NCBI GenBank assembly: GCA_934408705.1
Contig: CAKRVL010000059.1
Location: forward strand, 1 to 16,618
DNA: 16,618 bases
From: an uncultured Blautia sp.
Lineage (GTDB): Bacteria > Bacillota > Clostridia > Lachnospirales > Lachnospiraceae
Reading direction: 5' to 3'
Shown here: positions 7,332 to 14,532 of the stretch, piece after piece
How the letters are laid out: every line of letters starts with the position of its first letter
How positions within the stretch are numbered: position 1 is the first letter of the stretch
Notes under the pieces: generated by a model
Seen by the model: the letters and a program-made list of their open reading frames with translations, nothing else
Database searches by the model: none
What the model was told of the DNA's origin: nothing
Made by a program: the position numbers and the translations under genes

Positions 7332-7382
7332 AGATACAGAAACTGGTATTTATCAGAATATCGGTTTTCTGTATCTTTTTTT
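7332..7382 (+). terminator. Rho-independent terminator after the DUF1002 gene
   Basis: A stem of about 19 pairs (7332-7350 with 7357-7376, one bulged A and some G-U pairs) has a 6-base loop and runs into seven T residues (7376-7382). A separate hairpin without a T-run (AGCGGA/TCCGCT around 7270-7290) lies closer to the stop codon. Confidence 0.88.
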
Positions 7383-7472
7383 GATGTAATAGGGAGTTTT
7401 ATAAGAAAGACTGTCTGTTGAGAATTCTTCTGCCAGACAAACTGACCTCTTAAAAAACTTAAAAATTGTCCA

Positions 7473-7504
7473 TTGAAGACATGACAGTATACGAGTAATA
7501 TAAT
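7473..7504 (+). promoter_or_regulatory. Probable promoter of the ECF S-component gene
   Basis: TATAAT at 7499-7504 is perfect. The only -35-like string, TTGAAG at 7473-7478, is 20 bases away, which is too far for a good sigma-A promoter, so the -35 is uncertain. A 5-bp hairpin (GGAGC 7517-7521, GCTCC 7531-7535) follows in the leader. I see no recognisable riboswitch in 7383-7552. Confidence 0.45.
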
Positions 7505-7552
7505 GGCATCAATAAGGGAGCTATTAAATTGCTCCAGGAAAGAGAGGCATTT

Positions 7553-8164
7553 ATGAACAGACAGAATTCTACCGTTATGAAACTTGCAGAGACAGCGCTT
7601 CTGGCAGCACTTTGCTATGTATCCTTTACATTTTTACAGATTAAGATCCCTGTACCTGGGGGAGATGCAACATCTCTTCACATTGGAAATACCTTCTGTG
7701 TTCTTGGAGCGTTGCTTCTCGGTGGATGGTATGGTGGTCTGGCAGGTTCTATTGGAATGACCATTGCAGACCTTATGGATCCGGTTTATATTACAGGAGC
7801 ACCGAAGACTTTTGTTTTGAAGCTTTGTATTGGTCTGGTAACAGGACTTGTAGCTCATAAGATTGCTAAGATCAACGAGACTAATGATAAGAAATATGTG
7901 TTCAAGTGGAGCCTGATCGCTTCTGTTGCAGGTCTTGGATTTAATGTTATTGCAGATCCTATTGTGGGATATTTTTACAAGCAGTACATTTTGGGACAGC
8001 CGCAGGAGGTTGCAAGTATTCTGGCGAAATTAAGCGCAGGAGCTACTTTTGTAAATGCAATTGTATCAACCGTTCTGGTTGTAGTTCTTTATAATGCAAT
8101 CCGCCCGGCACTGATCAAGTCTAATCTGATTGATGTGCATGTAGCTGCAGCAAATTTAAAATAA
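7553..8164 (+). CDS. ECF transporter S component (substrate-binding membrane protein)
   Basis: 204 residues from the ATG at 7553, preceded by AGAGAGG; a TTG 24 bases upstream is a less likely start. The protein is very hydrophobic, with about six membrane segments starting near residue 13. The LHIGNTFCVLGALLLGGWYG stretch and the following ADLMDP region are typical of energy-coupling-factor S components (PF07155/PF12822 type). These bind a vitamin or other micronutrient and work with a shared EcfT-EcfA-EcfA' module, which is not in the window. This is therefore a group II, stand-alone S component. The substrate cannot be read from the sequence: no vitamin riboswitch or biosynthetic neighbour points to one. 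It is bounded by its own promoter and terminator. Confidence 0.82.
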   Translation: MNRQNSTVMKLAETALLAALCYVSFTFLQIKIPVPGGDATSLHIGNTFCVLGALLLGGWYGGLAGSIGMTIADLMDPVYITGAPKTFVLKLCIGLVTGLVAHKIAKINETNDKKYVFKWSLIASVAGLGFNVIADPIVGYFYKQYILGQPQEVASILAKLSAGATFVNAIVSTVLVVVLYNAIRPALIKSNLIDVHVAAANLK

Positions 8165-8176
8165 GATAAGTTGTGA

Positions 8177-8223
8177 GACTCTGGAAAGCTTAGCCCGTTT
8201 AAAAGCTATCCGGAGTCTTTTCT
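8177..8223 (+). terminator. Rho-independent terminator of the ECF S-component gene
   Basis: GACTCTGG (8177-8184) pairs with CCGGAGTC (8210-8217), with further AGCTT/AAGCT pairing inside. TTTTCTT follows. Confidence 0.8.
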
Positions 8224-8328
8224 TATGTGATAGCTTCCTGTCTGCTAAAGCAAACTGTATCTGGCGTGTGAAAAAATTGTGACTTTTGCTTTGAACCCCG
8301 GGAAAGACTGGTAAATCAGCATATTGTG

Positions 8329-8337
8329 TGCTACAAT
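8329..8337 (+). promoter_or_regulatory. Extended -10 promoter of the rRNA methyltransferase operon
   Basis: TGCTACAAT (-10 TACAAT at 8332-8337 with TGn) is identical to the element before bsh. No good -35 is present at 16-18 bases. The start would be near 8344, about 36 bases before the ATG at 8380. Confidence 0.55.
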
Positions 8338-8379
8338 GTAACCTAAATCGTTAAAATGCAAAAACAAAGGAGTAGTGCT

Positions 8380-9582
8380 ATGAGTCTGGCAGTTGTAACC
8401 CTGAAGAAGGGAGAAGGACGACTTTTAAAATCCGGGGGAATGTGGATTTTTGATAACGAAGTAGCTTCAATTATGGGAAGCTTTGTAAATGGAGATATTG
8501 TACTGGTTCATGATTTCGACGGATATCCTTTGGGAAGAGGATTTATCAATACAAATTCCAGGATCGTGGTACGCCTTCTTTCCAGAGATGAAAATACTAT
8601 AATTGATGAGGGATTTTTTGAAAAAAGAGTGAGAGATGCATGGGAATATCGTAAGAGAGTGACAGATATTTCAAGTTGCCGGGTAATATTTGGGGAGGCA
8701 GATTTCCTGCCGGGATTTATTGTGGATAAGTTTTCTGATGTACTGGTGGTTCAGTCTCTTGCGTTGGGAATTGACCGTTACAAGGAAATGCTGGTGGAGC
8801 TTTTGAAGAAAGTTCTGGAAGAGGATGGAATACAGATCCGCGGTGTTTATGAGCGAAGCGATGTGAAGGTCCGCAGGCAGGAAGGAATGGAGCCATATAA
8901 GGGCTTCATAGGAGAAGAGTTCCCTACTTTGGTCGAAATCGTGGAAAATGGCGTAAAGTATCAGGTGGATATAAAGGATGGTCAGAAGACCGGATTTTTC
9001 CTGGATCAGAAGTATAATCGCCTTGCTATCCAGAAGCTTTGTAAAAATGCAAGAGTTTTGGACTGCTTTACCCATACAGGATCCTTCGCATTGAATGCAG
9101 GCTATGCCGGTGCAAGCGAGGTTACAGGTGTGGATGCATCACAGCTTGCTGTTGATCAGGCTACTGCTAATGCAGCTTTAAATGGGCTTTCCGATACTGT
9201 GAAATTTATTTGTGAGGATGTATTTGACCTTCTTCCGGAACTGGAAGAGAGGGGAGAGAAATACGATGTAGTGATTTTGGATCCCCCGGCATTTACCAAG
9301 TCCAGAAGCTCCATAAAAAATGCAGTGAAGGGGTATCGTGAGATTAATCTGCGCGCTATGAAGCTGGTGAAGGATGGCGGTTTTCTTGCCACTTGTTCCT
9401 GTTCCCATTTTATGGATTATGAGCTTTTTACCCAGACGATCGGACAGGCAGCGAGAAATGTGCATAAGCGTTTACGCCAGGTGGAATACCGTACGCAGGC
9501 ACCAGACCATCCGATTCTGTGGTCAGCAGATGAGTCTTATTATTTGAAGTTCTATATTTTCCAGGTATGTAATGACCGATAG
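8380..9582 (+). CDS. rlmI: RlmI-type SAM-dependent rRNA (cytosine-C5) methyltransferase
   Basis: 400 residues from the ATG at 8380, seven bases after AAAGGAG; an in-frame ATG at 8356 overlaps the region before that site and is rejected. The N-terminal ~75 residues look like a PUA RNA-binding domain (LKKGEGRLLKSGGMWIFDNE). The C-terminal half is a Rossmann methyltransferase: the SAM motif VLDCFTHTGSFALNAG (D228), GVDAS, motif IV DPPAF (301-305), and motif VI TCSCSH with C339 as the likely nucleophile. E. coli RlmI (396 residues) makes m5C1962 in 23S rRNA. The target position here is inferred from family membership, and a related Firmicute homologue is YwbD. It is the first gene of a probable operon: only 45 bases separate it from the next gene and no terminator is seen. 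Confidence 0.88.
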   Translation: MSLAVVTLKKGEGRLLKSGGMWIFDNEVASIMGSFVNGDIVLVHDFDGYPLGRGFINTNSRIVVRLLSRDENTIIDEGFFEKRVRDAWEYRKRVTDISSCRVIFGEADFLPGFIVDKFSDVLVVQSLALGIDRYKEMLVELLKKVLEEDGIQIRGVYERSDVKVRRQEGMEPYKGFIGEEFPTLVEIVENGVKYQVDIKDGQKTGFFLDQKYNRLAIQKLCKNARVLDCFTHTGSFALNAGYAGASEVTGVDASQLAVDQATANAALNGLSDTVKFICEDVFDLLPELEERGEKYDVVILDPPAFTKSRSSIKNAVKGYREINLRAMKLVKDGGFLATCSCSHFMDYELFTQTIGQAARNVHKRLRQVEYRTQAPDHPILWSADESYYLKFYIFQVCNDR

Positions 9583-9627
9583 GGAAGTTTTTTATAAATT
9601 TAGCGAAAAAAGAAAGAAGGCATTCTA

Positions 9628-10041
9628 TTGAAAGAAAAATTTATGAGATTTATGCAGGGACGTAACGGTGTTGATCATTTTTCCAGATTTACCATGGGCG
9701 TAGCATTGGTTGCTATTTTACTGACACTTTTTACAGGTACCAGAAGTGCCCTTGGAACATTCCTGGATATGTTTGGAATGGCAGCTATTGTGTATACTTA
9801 TTTCAGAATCTTTTCTAAAAATATTTCCAAACGCTATCAGGAGAACCAGAAGTACCTGCAGGCTACCGATAAGCTCAGAGCTCGTTTCCAGAAGGAGAAA
9901 CGGATGCTGAGCCAGCGAAAGGATTATCATATTTACAGCTGTCCGGGCTGTGGACAGAAGATTCGTATTCCGAGAGGCGGATTTAAGAAGGTGGAGATTG
10001 AATGTCCTAAGTGTCATACAAAGTTCATAAAGAGGCGATGA
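9628..10041 (+). CDS. Small membrane protein with C-terminal zinc ribbon
   Basis: 137 residues. The start is taken as the TTG at 9628 because AGAAGG (9615-9620) lies seven bases before it; the next ATG (9643) would be 22 bases from that site. Two hydrophobic segments (about 21-37 and 44-61) suggest a membrane hairpin. A basic, helical linker (64-100) leads to a zinc ribbon with CPGC (105-108) and CPKC (126-129). I recognise no named family and no enzymatic motif. The gene lies between the rRNA methyltransferase and DUF5685, and its stop (TGA 10039-10041) is one base before the next ATG, which suggests coupled translation and a shared function with the two downstream genes. Confidence 0.75.
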   Translation: MKEKFMRFMQGRNGVDHFSRFTMGVALVAILLTLFTGTRSALGTFLDMFGMAAIVYTYFRIFSKNISKRYQENQKYLQATDKLRARFQKEKRMLSQRKDYHIYSCPGCGQKIRIPRGGFKKVEIECPKCHTKFIKRR

Positions 10042-10042
10042 T

Positions 10043-10897
10043 ATGTTTGGGTATATTGTAATGAATAAGCCGGAAATCAAAATGAAGGATTTTGATATGT
10101 ACCGAAGCTTTTATTGCGGACTTTGCAGAGAGCTTCGGGAGAAATATGGGATTTCCGGACAGATCACTCTGAGTTATGATATGACCTTTGTGATCATGCT
10201 TCTTTCCGGATTGTATGAGCCGGGAACATATAAAGGTACCACCAGATGTGTGCTTCATCCAATAAGAAAGCAGAAGATACGAAAAAATGTCATGACAGAG
10301 TATTGTGCAGATATGAATATACTTCTTACCTATTATAAGTGCATGGATGACTGGAATGATGACAGAAAATATGTGAAGCTGGGGTATGCCAAGCTTCTTG
10401 AAGGGAAAAATAAACGTTTGTTAAAGCTCTATCCGGAAAAATCACATCGGATCGTGGAGCTCCTGGATAAACTTTCTACCCTGGAAAAACTAGGAGAGAC
10501 TGATGTTGATAAAATGTCCGGTATCTTTGGTCATATTATGGAAGAAATTTTTGCCTACAGGCAGGACGAGTGGGAAAAAAGTCTTCGCAGGATGGGGTTT
10601 TATCTTGGTAAATTTATTTATCTTCTGGACGCATATGATGATGTGGAAGAGGATGTGAAAAATGAAGATTACAATCCTTTCGCAGAGAAATATACAATGG
10701 AAGGGTTTGAAGAGGAAGTACGTCAGATTCTGCTGATGATGATGGCGGAAACCTGCAGAGAATTCGAGAAGCTTCCTATTATTAAATATGGGGATATTCT
10801 TCGGAACATTTTATATTCCGGTGTGTGGTGCCGCTTTGAGGAAGTGAGCAGCAAACGCAGGGAAGAACGGGAGAAAGAGCATGTTAGATCCATATAG
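10043..10897 (+). CDS. DUF5685 family protein of unknown function
   Basis: 284 residues, mostly predicted helix, with no signal peptide or clear membrane segment. The start [20 protein letters not shown] and the FYCGLC pair (C25, C28) match my memory of DUF5685 proteins of Clostridia. Other cysteines are C69, C88, C100, C238 and C263. Two Asp-rich motifs stand out: [11 protein letters not shown] (97-107) and [17 protein letters not shown] (188-204), followed by NPF. Their form recalls the paired metal/diphosphate-binding motifs of squalene/phytoene-synthase-like enzymes, but the family has no established function. AGAGG precedes the ATG. The start is one base after the zinc-ribbon stop, and the 3' end overlaps the J-domain gene by 17 bases, so the three are almost certainly translated together. 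Confidence 0.8.
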   Translation: MFGYIVMNKPEIKMKDFDMYRSFYCGLCRELREKYGISGQITLSYDMTFVIMLLSGLYEPGTYKGTTRCVLHPIRKQKIRKNVMTEYCADMNILLTYYKCMDDWNDDRKYVKLGYAKLLEGKNKRLLKLYPEKSHRIVELLDKLSTLEKLGETDVDKMSGIFGHIMEEIFAYRQDEWEKSLRRMGFYLGKFIYLLDAYDDVEEDVKNEDYNPFAEKYTMEGFEEEVRQILLMMMAETCREFEKLPIIKYGDILRNILYSGVWCRFEEVSSKRREEREKEHVRSI

Positions 10898-11549
10898 CGT
10901 ACTGGGAGTTTCCAGAAATGCGACAGATGAAGAGATAAAAAAGGCTTACAGAAAGCTGAGCCGGAAGTATCATCCGGATGCGAATATTAACAATCCGAAT
11001 AAAGAACAGGCAGAAGAGAAGTTTAAGGAAGTTCAGCGGGCATATGAGCAGATCATGAAAGAACGGGAGTATGGAAGCACCGGCGGTCCTTCTGGCGGCT
11101 ATGGAGGTTATGGCTACGGGGGGTACGGCGGATATGGCGGCTTCGGAGGTCAGCAAGGTCAGGGGGCTTATGATGATGAGGAGAGTGTACGTAGGCGTGC
11201 AGCTGCTAATTTTGTCCAGAGTGGGCATTATCAGGAGGCTATGAATGTGTTGAACTCTCTTTCCCAGAAAAACGGAGAATGGTACTATATTTCTTCTATG
11301 GCAAATATGGGAATGGGAAATAATGTGAAGGCGTTAGAGCATATCCGGGAGGCTGTGAGAATGGAGCCTGCTAATCAGCAATATCGTATGCTCCTTAACC
11401 GTATGGAAGGCGGCGGAAGCTGGTACCAGACACAGCAGGGACCATTTGGCGGAATGCCGGTGGCCGGAGATGATATGTGTCTGAAGCTCTGCCTGGCAAA
11501 TGCACTTTGCAGTATGTGTTGTCCGGGAAGTGGAGTATTGTGCTGTTAA
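10881..11549 (+). CDS. J-domain (DnaJ-like) protein with Gly/Tyr-rich linker and Cys-rich tail
   Basis: 222 residues. The N-terminal J domain (3-60, [20 protein letters not shown]) has an intact HPD at 31-33, so it should stimulate the ATPase of DnaK. It lacks the DnaJ zinc-finger and substrate-binding domains, so it is not DnaJ itself. A Gly/Tyr-rich linker (67-95) leads to a TPR-like helical repeat region (106-175, [12 protein letters not shown] and [14 protein letters not shown]). The tail holds seven cysteines in the last 23 residues (C200, C204, C210, C213, C214, C221, C222). It is the last gene of the cassette and overlaps DUF5685 by 17 bases. The client is unknown; the neighbouring zinc-ribbon and DUF5685 proteins are obvious candidates. 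Confidence 0.85.
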   Translation: MLDPYSVLGVSRNATDEEIKKAYRKLSRKYHPDANINNPNKEQAEEKFKEVQRAYEQIMKEREYGSTGGPSGGYGGYGYGGYGGYGGFGGQQGQGAYDDEESVRRRAAANFVQSGHYQEAMNVLNSLSQKNGEWYYISSMANMGMGNNVKALEHIREAVRMEPANQQYRMLLNRMEGGGSWYQTQQGPFGGMPVAGDDMCLKLCLANALCSMCCPGSGVLCC

Positions 11550-11571
11550 AGGAAAATATTTTAAAAATTAA

Positions 11572-11600
11572 TTGACAAGTAGACTTACCCGTATTAAACT
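11572..11600 (+). promoter_or_regulatory. Promoter of ddh
   Basis: A perfect TTGACA at 11572-11577, a 17-base spacer and TAAACT at 11595-11600 (4 of 6 matches). The leader then forms a GCCGCA/TGCGGC hairpin (11626-11631 with 11659-11664), which ends six bases before AGGAGG (11670-11675). No clear terminator separates the J-domain gene from this promoter. Confidence 0.6.
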
Positions 11601-11684
11601 GTTAAAGCGTGAAATAGATATAGATGCCGCAGAGAGTTTCTACACAGAATGTCTGCTGTGCGGCGATATAGGAGGAATCAGATA

Positions 11685-12671
11685 ATGAGTATTCGAATTG
11701 GTATTCTGGGATATGGTAACCTGGGACGGGGTGTTGAGTGTGCAATCAAACATAATCCTGATATGGAACTGGTAGGTGTATTTACCCGTCGGGCTCCTGA
11801 AACTGTTAAAATTCTGACTGAAACAGCTAGGGTATATTCTGTAGATGATGCAAAGAAAATGAAAGATCAGATAGATGTTATGATCCTTTGTGGTGGCAGT
11901 GCTACCGATCTTCCGGAGCAGACACCGAAGTATGCCCAGTGGTTTAATGTAGTAGACAGCTTTGATACCCATAAGAGAATTCCGGAGCATTTTGCAAATG
12001 TTGATAAAGCAGCGACAGAGAGTGGACATGTTGGAATTATTTCTGTTGGCTGGGATCCGGGAATGTTTTCTCTGAATCGTATGTATGCAAATGCAATCCT
12101 GACTAATGGCAAGGATTATACATTCTGGGGAAAGGGTGTAAGCCAGGGACATTCTGATGCAATCCGTCGTATTGAGGGTGTAAAGGATGGCAAGCAGTAC
12201 ACAATTCCGGTAGAGGCTGCACTGGAGGCTGTAAGAAGCGGCAGTAATCCAGAGCTTACCACAAGAGAGAAGCATACAAGAGAGTGCTTTGTGGTAGCAG
12301 AAGAGGGTGCTGACCTTGCAAGGATTGAGAACGAGATCAAGACAATGCCGAACTATTTCGATGAGTATGATACCACTGTACACTTTATTTCTGAGGAAGA
12401 ACTGAAGCGTGACCATAGTGGAATTCCTCATGGCGGTTTTGTGATCCGTACAGGAAAGACAGGCTGGAATGACGAGAACAGCCATGTGATCGAGTATAGT
12501 CTGAAGCTGGATTCTAATCCGGAATTTACTTCTTCTGTGATCGTGGCATATGCAAGAGCAGCATATCGCATGAATCAGGAAGGTCAGAAGGGCTGTAAGA
12601 CAGTATTTGATGTTGCACCTGCATATTTAAGTGCCCAGAGTGGTGAAGAATTAAGAAAACATCTGCTGTAA
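11685..12671 (+). CDS. ddh: meso-diaminopimelate D-dehydrogenase
   Basis: 328 residues from the ATG at 11685, nine bases after AGGAGG; an in-frame upstream codon at 11649 precedes that site and is rejected. The length equals the family's usual ~326. The NADP-binding start MSIRIGILGYGNLGRGVE (GYGNLG 9-14), VFTRR, ILCGGSATDLPEQ, the GWDPGMFSLNRMYANAI block and GKGVSQGHSDAIRRIEGV are hallmarks of Ddh (EC 1.4.1.16). It reductively aminates tetrahydrodipicolinate (L-2-amino-6-oxopimelate) to meso-DAP in one step. That step bypasses the acylated or DapL routes and supplies lysine and peptidoglycan. The gene is monocistronic with its own promoter and terminator, and it precedes two wall hydrolases that act on the final product. 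Confidence 0.95.
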   Translation: MSIRIGILGYGNLGRGVECAIKHNPDMELVGVFTRRAPETVKILTETARVYSVDDAKKMKDQIDVMILCGGSATDLPEQTPKYAQWFNVVDSFDTHKRIPEHFANVDKAATESGHVGIISVGWDPGMFSLNRMYANAILTNGKDYTFWGKGVSQGHSDAIRRIEGVKDGKQYTIPVEAALEAVRSGSNPELTTREKHTRECFVVAEEGADLARIENEIKTMPNYFDEYDTTVHFISEEELKRDHSGIPHGGFVIRTGKTGWNDENSHVIEYSLKLDSNPEFTSSVIVAYARAAYRMNQEGQKGCKTVFDVAPAYLSAQSGEELRKHLL

Positions 12672-12702
12672 TTCTTAGATAATGTTATAAACACATACAG
12701 AG

Positions 12703-12737
12703 GCAGTTTCTGCATAATGTGGAAGCTGTCTTTTTTG
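12703..12737 (+). terminator. Rho-independent terminator of ddh
   Basis: GGCAGTTTC (12703-12711) pairs with GAAGCTGTC (12723-12731) over an 11-base loop and is followed by six T residues (12732-12737). Confidence 0.85.
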
Positions 12738-12806
12738 CGTTTTGTTATATACCCATGAAAATACATATGACTTCCTGGTTTGACACCACCGGCACCTTGT
12801 TTGGGC

Positions 12807-12850
12807 TTTGTTCACAAAAAACACCTTGGTAAATATTATCTGTGAACAAA
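12807..12850. repeat. Perfect 10-bp inverted repeat upstream of the wall-hydrolase promoter
   Basis: TTTGTTCACA (12807-12816) and TGTGAACAAA (12841-12850) are perfect inverted copies 24 bases apart, ending 35 bases before the -35. A small direct repeat CACCTTG (12793-12799, 12822-12828) overlaps the area. No T-run follows, so a terminator is unlikely; it may be a paired operator. The rest of the gene-free stretch 12738-12885 shows nothing I recognise. Confidence 0.5.
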
Positions 12851-12885
12851 ATGTTGTGCAATTCTTACAGAGTTGTACTTTCATG

Positions 12886-12914
12886 TTGACGATACGCTTA
12901 ATCTGTAATATAAT
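12886..12914 (+). promoter_or_regulatory. Promoter of the repeat-containing NlpC/P60 hydrolase gene
   Basis: TTGACG at 12886-12891, a 17-base spacer and a perfect TATAAT at 12909-12914. The start would be near 12921. This is one of the strongest sigma-A-type promoters in the window. Confidence 0.8.
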
Positions 12915-12928
12915 GAGCTACATAAACA

Positions 12929-12945
12929 TGTAACAACTTTGTAAA
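12929..12945 (+). promoter_or_regulatory. WalR-box-like direct repeat just after the hydrolase start site
   Basis: TGTAAC-N5-TGTAAA fits the TGTWAH-N5-TGTWAH consensus exactly. It begins about eight bases after the predicted start of transcription, a position where bound WalR would be expected to block rather than activate. The downstream gene is a wall hydrolase, the classical kind of WalR target. Confidence 0.5.
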
Positions 12946-12949
12946 ACTT

Positions 12950-12965
12950 GTGATAAAAATATCAC
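12950..12965. repeat. Perfect 6-bp inverted repeat in the hydrolase leader
   Basis: GTGATA-AAAA-TATCAC is directly downstream of the WalR-like box and 13 bases before the AAGGAAGG ribosome binding site. It could be a small operator or an mRNA hairpin. Confidence 0.45.
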
Positions 12966-12990
12966 TATTAATTCAAAAAGGAAGGTAAGT

Positions 12991-14511
12991 ATGCAAAGCA
13001 GATGTAAAAAATTCAGACTATGGAGTATCCTGCTGCTGGTAATGTTAATGGCAGCTGGTTTTTCATGCCAGGCGACATCAAGAGATGTGCAGGCAGCTGC
13101 TAAGAATGGATTCCGTACAGTAAATGGTAAAACATACTACTATAAAAATGGCAAGAAGGTTAAAGGCTGGCTTACTCTGAATGGTAAGAAATATTATTTT
13201 AGTAAATCTAACGGTGTTCAGGTTAAGGGCTGGCTGAAGGACAAAAAGGGAAGAAAGCGTTATTTCACCAGCAAGGCCGGAGTTATGGTTAAGGGCTGGC
13301 TTTCCAATTCCAAGGGACAGAGACGTTACTTTACACCATCTACAGGTTTCATGAAGACCAAGTGGCTGAAGCTGGGAAATAAGACCTATTATCTTTATAC
13401 CGGTTCCGGAATCGCAGCTACAGGCTTTGTGAAGGACAGTAAGGGAAATACACGTTATTTCTCTAAGACTGGAATTATGGCTACCGGCTGGCTGACCAGC
13501 TCATCCGGTGTGAAGCGTTATTTCCAGACTACATCATCCACTGCTACTAATGGTATTATGGCAGTTGGTTTCAAGACTATTAATAATGTTACATATTATT
13601 TCTACAGTGATTCCGGGGCTATGGCTACCGGTTGGGTAGAGAACTCTGACAAGGGTACCAAGTATTACTTTGATCCTTCCTCAGGAGCGATGTTTACCGG
13701 TACACAGACTGTGGATGGCGTTACTTATGAATTTTCAAGCACAGGTATTTGCCTTGGGGAGAAGAAGGATGATCCTTCTGCTTCGGTTAATACCGGAAGT
13801 AAGACTATTAAGAATTACCTTGCAGGGGCACTTCTTCCAGTAGGTAAAGCTCTCTATGTATGGGGCGGCGGCTGGAATGATTCTACCAGAAAGGGACTTA
13901 GTGATACTATGACCAACTGGTATAATAAGTGGTCTGCTAATCCATCTGGATATGATTATAACAATTATCGTGACCTTTCCACTTCGAATAGAGCGAAGGG
14001 ATTTGACTGCTCAGGCTTTGTAGGCTGGTCTGCTTATCAGGTAATGCAGACACAGTCAGGAGTTGGATATGGATACACAGTAGTATCTGGCGAAATCGGA
14101 AGCTATTATAAGGGTAAAGGCTGGGGAAGTATTGTGAATCAGTCTTACCTGTCACAGAACGGCTGGGAACTGAAGCCTGGCGACATTGGTTATAATGATG
14201 GACATACATGGATTGTTCTTGGACAGTGCAGTGATAAGAGTGTGGTGATCATTCATTCTACTCCTCAGGCTGGCGTCCAGATTTCCGGAACCACCACTCC
14301 TACAGGAAGCTATTCCAGTGAGGCAGCTGCTCTGGCTAAGAAATATATGTCCTTGTATTCAGGATACAGTATTTTTAATTACCATCCGTCTGTTGGAAAT
14401 TACATCAGAAATGGTAATTATGTAAGATGGAATGGAAATACTCTTTCTGATCCAGATGGTTATTATAATATGACAGCGGATCAGATTTTGTATGATCTGT
14501 TTGGACAATGA
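12991..14511 (+). CDS. Secreted NlpC/P60-like hydrolase with wall-binding repeats
   Basis: 506 residues. A basic start (MQSRCKKFR) and hydrophobic core (12-25) form a signal peptide, cut near residues 36-38. Residues ~40-255 hold about ten 20-residue aromatic repeats of the choline/glucan-binding type (GWLTLNGKKYYFSKSNG, GWLKDKKGRKRYF). The C-terminal domain (270-506) is NlpC/P60-like: YVWGGG (289-294), FDCSGFVGW with nucleophile C340, DGHTWIVL with H405, and H422 in IIHSTPQ as the probable triad. It should cut peptidoglycan stem peptides outside the cell. About 44 residues lie between YVWGGG and the DCSG motif, far more than in standard members. Substrate and bond are not determined. AAGGAAGG precedes the ATG; expression may respond to WalRK. 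Confidence 0.87.
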   Translation: MQSRCKKFRLWSILLLVMLMAAGFSCQATSRDVQAAAKNGFRTVNGKTYYYKNGKKVKGWLTLNGKKYYFSKSNGVQVKGWLKDKKGRKRYFTSKAGVMVKGWLSNSKGQRRYFTPSTGFMKTKWLKLGNKTYYLYTGSGIAATGFVKDSKGNTRYFSKTGIMATGWLTSSSGVKRYFQTTSSTATNGIMAVGFKTINNVTYYFYSDSGAMATGWVENSDKGTKYYFDPSSGAMFTGTQTVDGVTYEFSSTGICLGEKKDDPSASVNTGSKTIKNYLAGALLPVGKALYVWGGGWNDSTRKGLSDTMTNWYNKWSANPSGYDYNNYRDLSTSNRAKGFDCSGFVGWSAYQVMQTQSGVGYGYTVVSGEIGSYYKGKGWGSIVNQSYLSQNGWELKPGDIGYNDGHTWIVLGQCSDKSVVIIHSTPQAGVQISGTTTPTGSYSSEAAALAKKYMSLYSGYSIFNYHPSVGNYIRNGNYVRWNGNTLSDPDGYYNMTADQILYDLFGQ

Positions 14512-14532
14512 TAATTATGTAATATTATAGAG

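Noticed and set aside
8356..8379. Upstream in-frame ATG for the rRNA methyltransferase
   Set aside because: It would place the AAAGGAG site inside the coding region. The ATG at 8380 has ideal spacing and gives the usual PUA-domain start.
11085..11160. GGY-type tandem repeat in the J-domain gene as a DNA repeat array or CRISPR-like element
   Set aside because: It is in frame and encodes the Gly/Tyr-rich linker common in J proteins. The unit is too short and degenerate for a CRISPR array.
11640..12485. 281-codon minus-strand frame opposite ddh
   Set aside because: It lies almost wholly within ddh, which has clear family motifs. No promoter or ribosome binding site is visible for the reverse frame.
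13110..13760. Repeated segments in the wall-hydrolase gene as a mobile or CRISPR repeat
   Set aside because: The repeats are in frame (~60-66 bases) and encode known-type wall-binding repeats, without identical DNA units.
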